A DNA stretch of 64,000 nucleotides from JAFDVJ01 sp964487505 (GTDB taxonomy: Bacteria; Acidobacteriota; Blastocatellia; Pyrinomonadales; Pyrinomonadaceae), in contig CAZARD010000003.1 in the NCBI GenBank assembly GCA_964487505.1, forward strand, positions 20,287 through 84,286, given 5' to 3'. The first letter of the stretch is position 1, and the number at the start of each line of letters is the position of its first letter. Made by a program: the position numbers and the translations under genes. Shown one piece after another: positions 51,509-60,166 of this stretch. The notes under the pieces are model-generated. The model saw only the letters and a list, made by a program, of their open reading frames with translations. It ran no database searches and was not told the DNA's origin.

Positions 51509-53980
51509 ATGGATCCCGAAAATCAAATCACTCAACCGCTGAACGATCCGCAACCGCAGCACCGCGAGATCGCGGTCTTGCCGCTTCAGAACACCACGCT
51601 TTTTCCCGACACGGTCGTTCCGCTGGCCGTCGGGCGCGAACGGTCGACCAAGGCCGTCGAGTCGGCGCTCGGTACCGAGGAAAAACTGATCGCCTGCGTC
51701 ACAGTCCGCGTTCCCGACGTTCAAGGCAGCGACGCCAAGCCAGCTGATCTTTATGCCGTCGGCACGATGGTCAACATCAAGCGTATGATGCGGACCGAGG
51801 ATGTGCTGCAGCTCATCGTTCAGGGGATCGAACGTTTCAGGATCGAAAGTTGGGTCCACGAGGAACCTTATCTCAAGGCACGCATCGAGCTTTTGCCGGA
51901 ACTGCGCGTCATCGACGACGAATCGGTAGAGGCGCTGAAGCGAAACATACAGGGAATGATTCAGGAAGCGCTTGCGATGTTGCCAAACGTCCCGCCCGAG
52001 GTCCGGATGGCGGTGATGTCGCAGAACGATCCCGTTCAACTGGCGTATTTCCTCGCTTCGGTGCTCGATCTCGGCGTCGAGACCGAACAAAAAATGCTCG
52101 AATCGGGAACGACGGACGAATTGCTCTCGCTGACGCACGCAGCGCTCGCCCGCGAACTCGAAATAATGCAGATTCGCTCGAAGATCGCCAGCGAGGCTCA
52201 GGGCGAGATGGACAAGGCGCAACGCGATTACGTCCTCCGTCAGCAATTGAAAGCGATCCAAAAGGAACTCGGCGAGGACGAATCAGGCGAAAAGGCTGAA
52301 GCGACGCAGCTTCGCGAACGGCTCGAGACAGCCGATCTTCCGGACGAGATCCGCAAAGAGGCCGAGCGCGAACTCAGGCGAATGGAGCAGCTGCCGCAGG
52401 CGGCCCCGGATTATCACGTCATTCGCACCTACGTCGAGTACATACTTGAGCTGCCCTGGCGGAAATCGAGCGAGGAAAAGCTCGATCTGAACGAAGCCCG
52501 CAAGATCCTCGACGACGATCATTACGGTCTCGAGGACATCAAGGAACGAATCCTCGAATCGCTCGCGGTCGTCAAGCTTCGGCCCGACTCGAAGAGCCCG
52601 ATAATCCTGTTCGTCGGACCGCCGGGAGTTGGAAAAACGAGTCTCGGCCGATCGATAGCCCGCGCGATGGGCCGCGAGTTCGACCGCATATCGCTCGGCG
52701 GCGTCCGCGACGAATCGGAGCTTCGTGGCCATCGCCGGACTTACGTCGGTTCGATGCCGGGCCGAATTATACAGACGCTCCGCCGTGTCGGCGTAAACAA
52801 CCCGGTGCTGATGCTCGACGAGATCGACAAGATGGGGAACGATTTTCGCGGCGATCCGGCCTCGGCGCTCCTCGAGATCCTCGACCCGGCGCAGAATCAC
52901 TCGTTCCGCGATCATTATCTCGACCTGCCGTTCGATCTTTCGAAGGTCTTCTTCATCGCGACTGCGAACCAGCTTGCGCCGATCCCGATGCCGCTCCGCG
53001 ACCGGATGGAGATAATCGGACTTTCCGGTTACTCGGATCAGGAAAAGCTCAATATCGCCAAGCAGTACCTGATACCGCGACAGGTCACGGAGAACGGATT
53101 GACGCCCGACCAGCTCGAGATCTCGGACGATGCGGTCAATCTGCTGACAATGCGATACACGCGCGAAGCCGGCGTTCGCCAACTTGAAAGGACCGTCGGC
53201 AATCTCGCGCGAAAAGTGGCGCTCAAGGTCGCGCAGGGACACATCGGAAAGGTCCTGATAACCGCCAACGAGGTCAAAGGTTACATCGGCGCGCCTCGTT
53301 TCTATCCTGAAGAGGCCCGCAAGGATCTGCCGCCCGGCGTCGCAACCGGAATGGCCTGGACCGAAATGGGCGGCGAAGTTCTGTTCATTGAGGCGACGGC
53401 ATTGCCTGGAAGCGGAGGCCTGACGCTGACGGGGCAGCTCGGCGATGTTATGAAAGAGTCTGCGATGGCCGCCCGATCATACCTTTGGTCGCACGCCGCG
53501 GAGTTCGGCATCGATCCGCAGGTTATGAAGGAAAACGGGATCCATCTTCACGTTCCGGCCGGCGCGATCCCAAAGGACGGGCCGAGCGCGGGCGTCACGA
53601 TGGCGTCGGCCCTGGCCTCGCTCTACACCGGCCGCAAGGTCCGTTCAGACACGGCGATGACCGGCGAAATTACGCTCTCGGGATTGGTGTTTCCGGTCGG
53701 AGGGATCAAGGAAAAAGTGCTCGCCGCCCATCGCGCCGGAATCCGCAGGATCATTCTACCGGCCCGCAACGAAGCCGATGCCGACGAGATTCCCGATGAT
53801 GTCAGAAAGGAGCTTGAGATCATTCCGGCAACGCGAATCGGCGATGTTTTGTCCGCCGCGCTCGAACCGACGGCAACCGTATCAGCCATCGTTACGGGGA
53901 CCGAATCGAACGATGGCCAAAATCCGTTGCCGAGCTCGGAGGAACACCCGGATCAGAGGAGAACGGATCTGGGTATCTGA
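51509..53980 (+). CDS. lon: ATP-dependent Lon protease
   Basis: 823 residues, LonA type. The N-terminal substrate-binding domain is REIAVLPLQNTTLFPDTVVPL. A coiled region follows, then the AAA+ domain with Walker A GPPGVGKTSLG and Walker B NPVLMLDEIDK, and finally the peptidase domain with the Ser-Lys dyad Ser693 (KDGPSAGV) and Lys736 (GGIKEKVLAA). The homohexamer degrades misfolded and regulatory proteins in the cytosol. The C-terminal tail after residue about 790 is hydrophilic and not conserved. It is coupled to the Hsp20 gene. Confidence 0.97.
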   Translation: MDPENQITQPLNDPQPQHREIAVLPLQNTTLFPDTVVPLAVGRERSTKAVESALGTEEKLIACVTVRVPDVQGSDAKPADLYAVGTMVNIKRMMRTEDVLQLIVQGIERFRIESWVHEEPYLKARIELLPELRVIDDESVEALKRNIQGMIQEALAMLPNVPPEVRMAVMSQNDPVQLAYFLASVLDLGVETEQKMLESGTTDELLSLTHAALARELEIMQIRSKIASEAQGEMDKAQRDYVLRQQLKAIQKELGEDESGEKAEATQLRERLETADLPDEIRKEAERELRRMEQLPQAAPDYHVIRTYVEYILELPWRKSSEEKLDLNEARKILDDDHYGLEDIKERILESLAVVKLRPDSKSPIILFVGPPGVGKTSLGRSIARAMGREFDRISLGGVRDESELRGHRRTYVGSMPGRIIQTLRRVGVNNPVLMLDEIDKMGNDFRGDPASALLEILDPAQNHSFRDHYLDLPFDLSKVFFIATANQLAPIPMPLRDRMEIIGLSGYSDQEKLNIAKQYLIPRQVTENGLTPDQLEISDDAVNLLTMRYTREAGVRQLERTVGNLARKVALKVAQGHIGKVLITANEVKGYIGAPRFYPEEARKDLPPGVATGMAWTEMGGEVLFIEATALPGSGGLTLTGQLGDVMKESAMAARSYLWSHAAEFGIDPQVMKENGIHLHVPAGAIPKDGPSAGVTMASALASLYTGRKVRSDTAMTGEITLSGLVFPVGGIKEKVLAAHRAGIRRIILPARNEADADEIPDDVRKELEIIPATRIGDVLSAALEPTATVSAIVTGTESNDGQNPLPSSEEHPDQRRTDLGI

Positions 53981-54062
53981 TGAGCGGGGCAGATTGATAA
54001 CGCTCGACGATCATCAACGCGATCGGAAGGATCCTTGAGTATCTTCGGGATGTAAACACATA

Positions 54063-54097
54063 ACGGCAAGGTCGAGCATAAAGTCGATCCTTGCCGT
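54063..54097. terminator. Hairpin between lon and the AbfB-like gene
   Basis: ACGGCAAGG-TCGA/TCGAT-CCTTGCCGT forms a strong stem with an 8-nt loop, between converging genes. There is no T tract on either side, so efficiency as a terminator is uncertain. Confidence 0.45.
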
Positions 54098-54133
54098 CAT
54101 TGTCCTGCCGACTGCAACCGCGCCGGCGCGCTG

Positions 54134-54667
54134 TCACTTCGTTGGGAAGGCCTCAAAAACCAGGAACGTGGCATCGTTCTTGAACAACGCACTCCCGTCC
54201 GACTTCTCAACCCAGACTTCAGAATTCTTGTGGCGGATGTAATAGCCCTTGAAATTCACCGACTCATATGACTTGCCGGCCTTGCCGTTGATCGCTTCAA
54301 CCTCGCGGAAGGTCGCGTCCGCACGAAAACCCTTATCGCCGGTGTTCTTTGCCAATTTCAAGCGGCCATTTTCGTGCCTCAAGTAGTAACCCGGAAAGTT
54401 GACAGATTCAAACGATACCGTGTTTGGATCACCCGATAACCCCGCAACGCGGTTGAAAGATGCGTCTTTTTGGGCCAGAGCATCATTCTCGGCGATCTTA
54501 TCGATGAAACACAGACCATTTCGATGACGAACCCACCGGTCCGTAAAGTTGCTCGGCTGCAACGAGACGAGGTCTTGGGCATACCCGAACGACGGCAGGA
54601 GCATGATAAATCCGACCGCCAGCCCGAGAAGAATTCCTTGCGCGATGTGTTTGTTAATGTTCTTCAT
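54134..54667 (-). CDS. Secreted AbfB-like beta-trefoil protein
   Basis: 177 residues. A signal peptide (about 1-30, ending GYAQ) is followed by a domain made of repeats with the AbfB (PF05270) pattern: SVNFPGYYLRHENGRLKL ... DATFREVEAI, and again SVNFKGYYIRHKNSEVWVEK ... DATFLVFEAF. A partial first repeat precedes them. AbfB domains are beta-trefoils that bind arabinofuranose side chains of plant polysaccharides. No catalytic domain is attached, so it is probably a stand-alone carbohydrate-binding protein. ATG 54667 has GGAG upstream; the longer frame to 54787 lacks support. Confidence 0.78.
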   Translation of the reverse strand: MKNINKHIAQGILLGLAVGFIMLLPSFGYAQDLVSLQPSNFTDRWVRHRNGLCFIDKIAENDALAQKDASFNRVAGLSGDPNTVSFESVNFPGYYLRHENGRLKLAKNTGDKGFRADATFREVEAINGKAGKSYESVNFKGYYIRHKNSEVWVEKSDGSALFKNDATFLVFEAFPTK

Positions 54668-55385
54668 TTTCTCCTGTTTATGCTTGAGCCGACTCGGCAA
54701 TTCCTGTCTCCAACTCACGGCCGGACAGATCACGCCAAACGATTCAGCGTATTGAATGTAATCTTTCAGCTCTCGCTGCCGGCACAAGAATCTGGCGCGT
54801 CAAGGGAGATCGGATCCGCACAACAAACCAAGGTCCCGATTGAGCGATGAGCACTCGTACTAGAACATACCAGAAGAATTCGGGATTCGCCAAGAGGCTT
54901 GCGTCAGGTTACCCGCATTTCAGGGCCGTTACTTTGATTTCGGAACCGTGTGAGGACCCAACCTGTTTGGCAACAAGATAGCGGCTTCGGCGAGATCAAG
55001 GTCCGGTTCGTGACCGATCTCGAGATAACATCGTCGAACCTCTGATGATCGCGTCAGGACACGTTGTGTACCACTTTGTTCGTCGCGGCCAAATGCAGAA
55101 CCGGGGTGGACGATAGCGTTCGCGATCAACAGGTCTGCCTCGGTAAGCCAGTGAGAAAAGGGACCGAAGCGCCAGACGCCGCAAATGCGACGCTGACAGG
55201 GTGATCTTCATCCAAAAGACAAAAACCCGCTCCAAAAAGGAGAACTATTTTCAGATGAAATCCACTGAGAATCGAGAGTTGGAGGACCGTTGATAACGAT
55301 GAATCCGATGGTGATCCTGCCTTTCCTGGCCGAATCAAAAAAAATACCAAAAAAACTTGAGGATTTCGCGTTTAGGGATAGCAAA
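54668..55385. other. Long intergenic region, no gene recognised
   Basis: About 720 bp between the divergent AbfB-like and mreB units. Frames here are short, on both strands and without motifs. It could hold regulatory sites or decayed sequence; I see no repeat array. Confidence 0.6.
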
Positions 55386-55414
55386 TTGTCTCAAATTCGT
55401 TGTATTTTTATAAG
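55386..55414 (+). promoter_or_regulatory. Promoter of the mreB operon
   Basis: TTGTCT (55386-55391), a 17-bp spacer and TATAAG (55409-55414), in an AT-rich stretch. The start of transcription would be near 55421, leaving a leader of about 115 nt before ATG 55536. Confidence 0.55.
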
Positions 55415-55535
55415 TTAATGTTTGGGTCGAGGGTCTTCTCTTTTATTCACTTTTCCCCTGGTTTTTAGAGAGTGAGTTCTTCCTTTTCAAACGTGAATTT
55501 AAGGTACTTGGCAAATTCGGAAGAAGCAGTAAAAA

Positions 55536-56582
55536 ATGGCATTTAAATCGTTATTCAGCTTATTTTCAAGCGATCTTGCGATCGATCTCGGGACTGCGAA
55601 CACGCTCGTCTATGCGAAGGGGCGCGGAATCGTCGTTTCGGAGCCCTCGATCGTCGCGATCAACAAGGTCACCAATCAGGTCGAAGCCGTCGGACGCGAC
55701 GCGAAAGAGATGCTCGGCCGAACGCCCGGCAACATCGTCGCAATACGACCGATGAAGGACGGCGTGATCGCCAACTTTGAGGTCACGGAGAAGATGCTCC
55801 AACACTTCATCCGCAAGGCCCACAACGGCAAATCGTGGGTCAGGCCGCGGGTCGTGATCGGCATTCCGTCGGAGATCACGCAGGTCGAACGCCGCGCCGT
55901 CGAGGATTCGGCATATCGCGCAAAAGCGTCTGAAGTCTATCTGGTCGAGGAAGCGATGGCCGCCGCGATCGGCGCCGGGCTTCCGATCACCGAGCCGCAC
56001 GGCAATATGGTCGTCGATATCGGCGGCGGAACCACAGACATCGCCGTCATTTCCCTTTCGGGCATCGTTTACTCGCGCGCCGTCCGCGTGGCCGGGAACG
56101 AGATGGACGACGCGATCACGCAGTACATCAAACGCAAATACAACCTCCTGATCGGCGAACGGACGTCGGAAGCGATCAAGATCGCGCTCGGCAGCGCCTT
56201 TCCGCTCGACGAGCCGCTCTCGATGGAAGTCCGCGGCCGCAACCTGATCGAGGGAATTCCGAAGACGATCACGATCACCGACGAAGAGATCCGCGAAGCC
56301 CTTTCGGACGCGGTTTCGACGATCATCAACGCCGTCCGCGTCGCGCTCGAACGGACCCCACCGGAGCTTTCGGCGGACATCGTCGAACGCGGCATCGTCC
56401 TTACCGGCGGCGGCGCGCTTCTCAAGAATCTCGACAAGCGCCTGATGATCGAGACCGGCCTGCCGGTCGTCCTCGCGGACGATCCGCTCTCGTCGGTTGT
56501 TCTCGGCACCGGCAAGATGCTTTCGGATTTTGAACTCCTGAAGCGCGTAAAATGGGACAATTCATTGATGACCGGCAACTGA
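55536..56582 (+). CDS. mreB: Rod shape-determining protein MreB
   Basis: 348 residues, normal length. Actin-fold nucleotide motifs are present: phosphate 1 DLAIDLGTANTLVY, phosphate 2 NMVVDIGGGTTDIAVI, and the adenosine motif GIVLTGGGALLKNLDKRL. The N-terminal MAFKSLFSLFSSD may act as the membrane-binding helix. MreB filaments under the cytoplasmic membrane orient the elongasome (MreCD, RodA, PBP2) and so set rod shape. It is the first gene of the operon; a hairpin-forming heptad array follows. Confidence 0.97.
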   Translation: MAFKSLFSLFSSDLAIDLGTANTLVYAKGRGIVVSEPSIVAINKVTNQVEAVGRDAKEMLGRTPGNIVAIRPMKDGVIANFEVTEKMLQHFIRKAHNGKSWVRPRVVIGIPSEITQVERRAVEDSAYRAKASEVYLVEEAMAAAIGAGLPITEPHGNMVVDIGGGTTDIAVISLSGIVYSRAVRVAGNEMDDAITQYIKRKYNLLIGERTSEAIKIALGSAFPLDEPLSMEVRGRNLIEGIPKTITITDEEIREALSDAVSTIINAVRVALERTPPELSADIVERGIVLTGGGALLKNLDKRLMIETGLPVVLADDPLSSVVLGTGKMLSDFELLKRVKWDNSLMTGN

Positions 56583-56679
56583 GACAGTGAGCAGTGAGCA
56601 GTAAGCAGTGAGCAGTAAATCCGTTCACTGCTTACTGCTCACCGCTTACCGCTCACTGCTTTCTGCTCACTGCTTACTG
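56583..56679. repeat. GTGAGCA heptad repeat, long hairpin between mreB and mreC
   Basis: Left arm 56583-56618 (GTGAGCA, GTGAGCA, GTAAGCA, GTGAGCA, GTAA), right arm 56624-56679 (eight inverted units ACTGCTT, ACTGCTC, ACCGCTT and so on). A 5-bp loop would allow a stem of more than 30 bp. It ends 4 bp before the mreC ATG and leaves no Shine-Dalgarno sequence. Confidence 0.92.
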
Positions 56680-56683
56680 ATCC

Positions 56684-57589
56684 ATGGTCGAGCGAAGTCA
56701 GAAAGAAGTTTGGAGACTGACGCCGTGGCTGATGATTGCCCTTTTGCTGGGCAATTTCGTGCTTATGGCGTTCGACGCCCGGACTTCGTCCCAAGAACGC
56801 GTGATCCGGGTCTGGACGCTCGCGATCGCGAATTTCGTCCAATCGCCGGTCACGACCCTCAGCGCATCCGTCACTAACTATTTTCAATCGATCTCGAATC
56901 TCCGCTCGGCCCAGACCGAGAACGATTCGCTCAAGCAAAGGGTTCAGGAACTCGAGGTCCAGTTGCAGCAGAGCGTCGAACTGGCACAGGAGAACGAACG
57001 GCTTCGCGCGATTCTTGATCTGAAAGGCGACTCGAAATACAAGATACTGCCGGCGCAGATAATCGGACGCGATCCGTCGGCCTGGTTCGATAACTGCGTC
57101 ATCAATCGCGGGAGTCTCGACGGCGTCAAGTTGAATATGCCGATCGTCAACAACGGAGGCCTGATCGGGCGCGTCGTCGCGGTCAGCCCCCTGACCGCAC
57201 AGATCAACCTCGTGACCAAGGACAAGTCGGGTCTCGGCGGCGTTATCGGCGAGCTCGGCACATCGAACGCGATCGGCGTTGTCAGCGGAAACGGGAAACG
57301 CGAACTGCTCGAGATGGGATATGTTCCCGGGACGGTCGAGGTCCAGGTCGGCGAAGTCGTTTATACGACCGGACAGGACGGCATTTACCCGCCGGGCCTG
57401 AAACTCGGTGAGGTCGCCGAGGTGCGGCCCGGATCGGCAACGGTGCCGCAGCAGATCTTTATCAAGCCTTCGGCGAAGCTGTTCGCTATGCAAGAGGTCG
57501 CGGTGCTCCTTTATGAGCCGCCCGATAGACCCGAATTCGAGAAAACGCTGCCGAACGCCGCGGCGCCGGAGAAGAAAAAGAAGCCGTAA
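56684..57589 (+). CDS. mreC: Rod shape-determining protein MreC
   Basis: 301 residues. Short cytoplasmic start, one membrane helix (about 14-30), a coiled coil (about 70-110: SLKQRVQELEVQLQQ ... ENERLRAIL), then the paired beta-barrel domain with RGSLDGVKLNMPIVNNGGLIGRV split around typical MreC positions and GYVPGTVEVQVGEVVYTTG. A Pro-Lys-rich tail follows. Periplasmic MreC binds and activates PBP2. The ATG is preceded directly by the heptad array. Confidence 0.95.
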   Translation: MVERSQKEVWRLTPWLMIALLLGNFVLMAFDARTSSQERVIRVWTLAIANFVQSPVTTLSASVTNYFQSISNLRSAQTENDSLKQRVQELEVQLQQSVELAQENERLRAILDLKGDSKYKILPAQIIGRDPSAWFDNCVINRGSLDGVKLNMPIVNNGGLIGRVVAVSPLTAQINLVTKDKSGLGGVIGELGTSNAIGVVSGNGKRELLEMGYVPGTVEVQVGEVVYTTGQDGIYPPGLKLGEVAEVRPGSATVPQQIFIKPSAKLFAMQEVAVLLYEPPDRPEFEKTLPNAAAPEKKKKP

Positions 57590-57601
57590 CACGGGCGGAA
57601 G

Positions 57602-58150
57602 ATGGAGCAGGTAAAGATCACAATCGCCTTGATCGTCGCGGTCGCGCTGCAGTGGACGCTGCGCAACGTTGCGGAACCGTTCGCGTACGTCGATTTTCCG
57701 CTGATCATCGTCGTATACGCGGCGCTGCAACGGAACGCGATCAATGCGCTTGTGCTCGGGACGCTCTCGGGGATCGCGGTCGACGCGCTGAGCGGCGGTC
57801 TGATGGGGGCGAACGGATTCTCGAAAACGCTCGTCGCGTACGTTGTTTCGGAGATCGCGCGGCGCGTCTATCTGGACAACCTTTTGCTGCAGATTCCCGT
57901 CATAGCCGGTGCTTGCTTGCTTGACGATCTGGTCTACTACGGGCTTCATCGAATGCTCGGTCAGGAACCGTCGGCGCCGGTCACGGTGACGATGGTCTAT
58001 TCGCTTATCGGAACGACGATCGCGGGTACCGTCGTTTACCTTTTGTTGCGTGCGCTTTCGCCCGACAAGATCCGTCGGCAGAAACGAGAATTCTTTGCGC
58101 CGCGCAGGCAGACGCGCCGGCGCAACCCGATCAGGCTCGGGAGAAGATGA
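57602..58150 (+). CDS. mreD: Rod shape-determining protein MreD
   Basis: 182 residues with five or six membrane helices, and the MreD-like FADVDFPLIIVVYAALQR-type first loop (here VDFPLIIVVYAA) and GIAVDALSGGLMGANGF. It ends in a basic cytoplasmic tail. MreD is an integral membrane partner of MreC in the elongasome. It starts 12 bp after mreC with GGAAG upstream. Confidence 0.9.
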   Translation: MEQVKITIALIVAVALQWTLRNVAEPFAYVDFPLIIVVYAALQRNAINALVLGTLSGIAVDALSGGLMGANGFSKTLVAYVVSEIARRVYLDNLLLQIPVIAGACLLDDLVYYGLHRMLGQEPSAPVTVTMVYSLIGTTIAGTVVYLLLRALSPDKIRRQKREFFAPRRQTRRRNPIRLGRR

Positions 58151-58152
58151 TC

Positions 58153-58206
58153 CCATTTTGGATTTTGGATTTTCGATTGAAATCCAAAATCCAAAATCCA
58201 AAATCG
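58153..58206. repeat. GGATTTT heptad hairpin between mreD and mrdA
   Basis: Left arm CATTTTGGATTTTGGATTTT and right arm of four AATCCAA units are reverse complements with a loop of about five bases. It fills the whole 60-bp junction and ends 4 bp before the mrdA ATG. Confidence 0.92.
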
Positions 58207-58210
58207 AGAC

Positions 58211-60103
58211 ATGAAGATCTACGATCATACGCAAAATCTCGGAATCCGCGTCGGCACGATCCAGATCATCGCGTTCGTGCTGCTCGCGATACTTGGCGGC
58301 CGTCTGTATTATCTGCAGGTCGTAAAGGGCGAGTATTACGACGAAAAAGCCGAGAACCAACGTATCCGCCTGATCCCGATCCCCGCACCGCGGGGCGCCA
58401 TCTTCGACCGCAACGGCAAGATCCTCGTCGACTCGCGCCCGACGTACAACGTTACGCTCTCGAACGAGCCGATCAAGAAGATCGACGTCACGGACCGCAT
58501 CGACGACTACGCGCGCGGGCTCAACGTCGATCGCCAGTACGTTGTCGAAAGACTGAACCTGATCAAGAAGCAGAACGAATTCGAGACGATGGTCCTCAAA
58601 GAGAACGCGACGATCCAGGATATCACCTGGGTCGAGGCGCACTCTCTCGAATACCCGGAACTTCGCGTCGAACTCCAGCCGCAACGCGTTTACCCGTTGA
58701 AAGAGACTTTGTCGCACGTGCTCGGTTACGTCGGCGAGATCAGCCCGAAACAGCTTGAAAAGCCGGAGTACCGCGAAAAGGGATTCCGGCCGGGAACGAT
58801 CATCGGCAAAGGCGGGCTCGAGCAGTATTACGACGATTATCTTCGCGGACGCGACGGCTATCGGAAGGTGATCGTCGACAGCCGCGGACGGGTTCAGCAG
58901 GAGATCGAGACGGTTCCCCCGCAGGCCGGCCAGGACCTGATCACCACCATCGACCTTGATCTCCAGATCGCCGCCGAGGAACGGCTGGCAGCGACGCCGA
59001 CCAAGCGCGGAACTATCATCGCGATGGACCCGAACAACGGGGAACTGTTCGCGATGGCCTCGCTTCCGGCATACGACCCGAACGTTTTCGTACAGGGAAG
59101 TTCGACTCCGGAAGGACGCAAGCAAATCGCGGCGTATTGGCAGGACGAGAAAAGGCCGTTATACAACCGCGCGATCCAGGGCCGCTATCCGCCGGGCTCT
59201 ACCTGGAAGATCCCCGAATCGGTCGCCGGTCTTCAGCAGGGCGCGATCACGGTCGCGAGTTCCAATCTTGTCTGCGGCGGCGGCATCACGATAGGCAACA
59301 AGTTTACGCGTTGTATGGGCAGCCATGGCGCGCCGCCCCTGGCGTTCGCGATCACGAAATCCTGCGACGGCTACTATTATCGCCTCGGCCTGAAGTTGGG
59401 GATCGATGGTTTGATCAAGATGGTCGAGACCTTCGATTACGACAAGCGTTCGGGCGTCGATCTGCCGAACGAGAAGATCAGCCAAACGCCGAAGACCTGG
59501 CGGCCGACGATCGAGAAGCGAGAGGGCAAATGGAGCGATATCCGGACCGTTTACGCCTCGATCGGTCAGGACACGGTCGTCGTCACGCCGATCTCGATGC
59601 TCCGCGCGATTGCGAGCATCGGCGTTCAGGGCCGGATGTACGAGCCGCATTTCCTGAAGGAGTTCAAGCCGATCGGCGCGATCGGGAACGAAGACGAGCG
59701 CGGTTTCATTCCCGAACGTCCCGGATTCGGATTTCAACATCCTGATCCTAAGATCGTCCCGATGACCAAAGAGCAGGAAGATCTTGTCGTCAAAGGACTT
59801 TGGGGTGTGGTAAACGGCGGCGGAACGGCGGCAGCGATCCGGATTCCCGGATTTGATATCGCCGGCAAGACCGGAACCGCGCAGGTCGCCGAACTCGGAA
59901 AGGACGTCGGGGCTAACAAGGACCACGCTTGGTTCATCAGTTTCGCGCCGGCTTACAAACCTGAGATCGCGGTCCTCGCGCTGATCGAGAACGTCGGTTT
60001 CGGAGGAAGTTTTGCGGCGCCCGCGGCGAAGGGGGTCTACGAGACATATTTGGCGAAGCGCGGCACGACCGCGCCGGCGCAGGATGCGGTCGCACAACGC
60101 TGA
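58211..60103 (+). CDS. mrdA: Penicillin-binding protein 2 (elongasome transpeptidase)
   Basis: 630 residues. N-terminal membrane helix (about 14-33), pedestal/dimerisation domain with RLIPIPAPRGAIFDRNGKIL, and a transpeptidase domain. The active-site Ser330 is in GSTWK with Lys333. The SxD motif at Ser384 (SCD) is the form usual for PBP2. KTG starts at Lys553 (GKTGTAQV). PBP2 cross-links peptidoglycan made by RodA in the periplasm and is the target of mecillinam-type beta-lactams. No Shine-Dalgarno sequence; a heptad hairpin abuts the ATG. Confidence 0.95.
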   Translation: MKIYDHTQNLGIRVGTIQIIAFVLLAILGGRLYYLQVVKGEYYDEKAENQRIRLIPIPAPRGAIFDRNGKILVDSRPTYNVTLSNEPIKKIDVTDRIDDYARGLNVDRQYVVERLNLIKKQNEFETMVLKENATIQDITWVEAHSLEYPELRVELQPQRVYPLKETLSHVLGYVGEISPKQLEKPEYREKGFRPGTIIGKGGLEQYYDDYLRGRDGYRKVIVDSRGRVQQEIETVPPQAGQDLITTIDLDLQIAAEERLAATPTKRGTIIAMDPNNGELFAMASLPAYDPNVFVQGSSTPEGRKQIAAYWQDEKRPLYNRAIQGRYPPGSTWKIPESVAGLQQGAITVASSNLVCGGGITIGNKFTRCMGSHGAPPLAFAITKSCDGYYYRLGLKLGIDGLIKMVETFDYDKRSGVDLPNEKISQTPKTWRPTIEKREGKWSDIRTVYASIGQDTVVVTPISMLRAIASIGVQGRMYEPHFLKEFKPIGAIGNEDERGFIPERPGFGFQHPDPKIVPMTKEQEDLVVKGLWGVVNGGGTAAAIRIPGFDIAGKTGTAQVAELGKDVGANKDHAWFISFAPAYKPEIAVLALIENVGFGGSFAAPAAKGVYETYLAKRGTTAPAQDAVAQR

Positions 60104-60130
60104 CGCTCGGCCTCCAGCTGTCGAGCGCCT

Positions 60131-60165
60131 ACCGTCTGACGTTTACTGTCTTCTGTCTACTGATA
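60131..60165. repeat. CTGTCTA heptad repeat between mrdA and rodA
   Basis: Units CGTCTGA, TTACTGTC, TTCTGTC, TACTGAT repeat with 7-bp periodicity and end 1 bp before the rodA ATG. No inverted partner. This unit is distinct from those at the other junctions of the operon. Confidence 0.7.
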
Positions 60166-60166
60166 T

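Noticed and set aside
56639..59125. 828-codon open frame on the minus strand across mreC, mreD and mrdA
   Set aside because: It is an antisense shadow of well-recognised genes, rich in Arg and Asp, with no domain motif.
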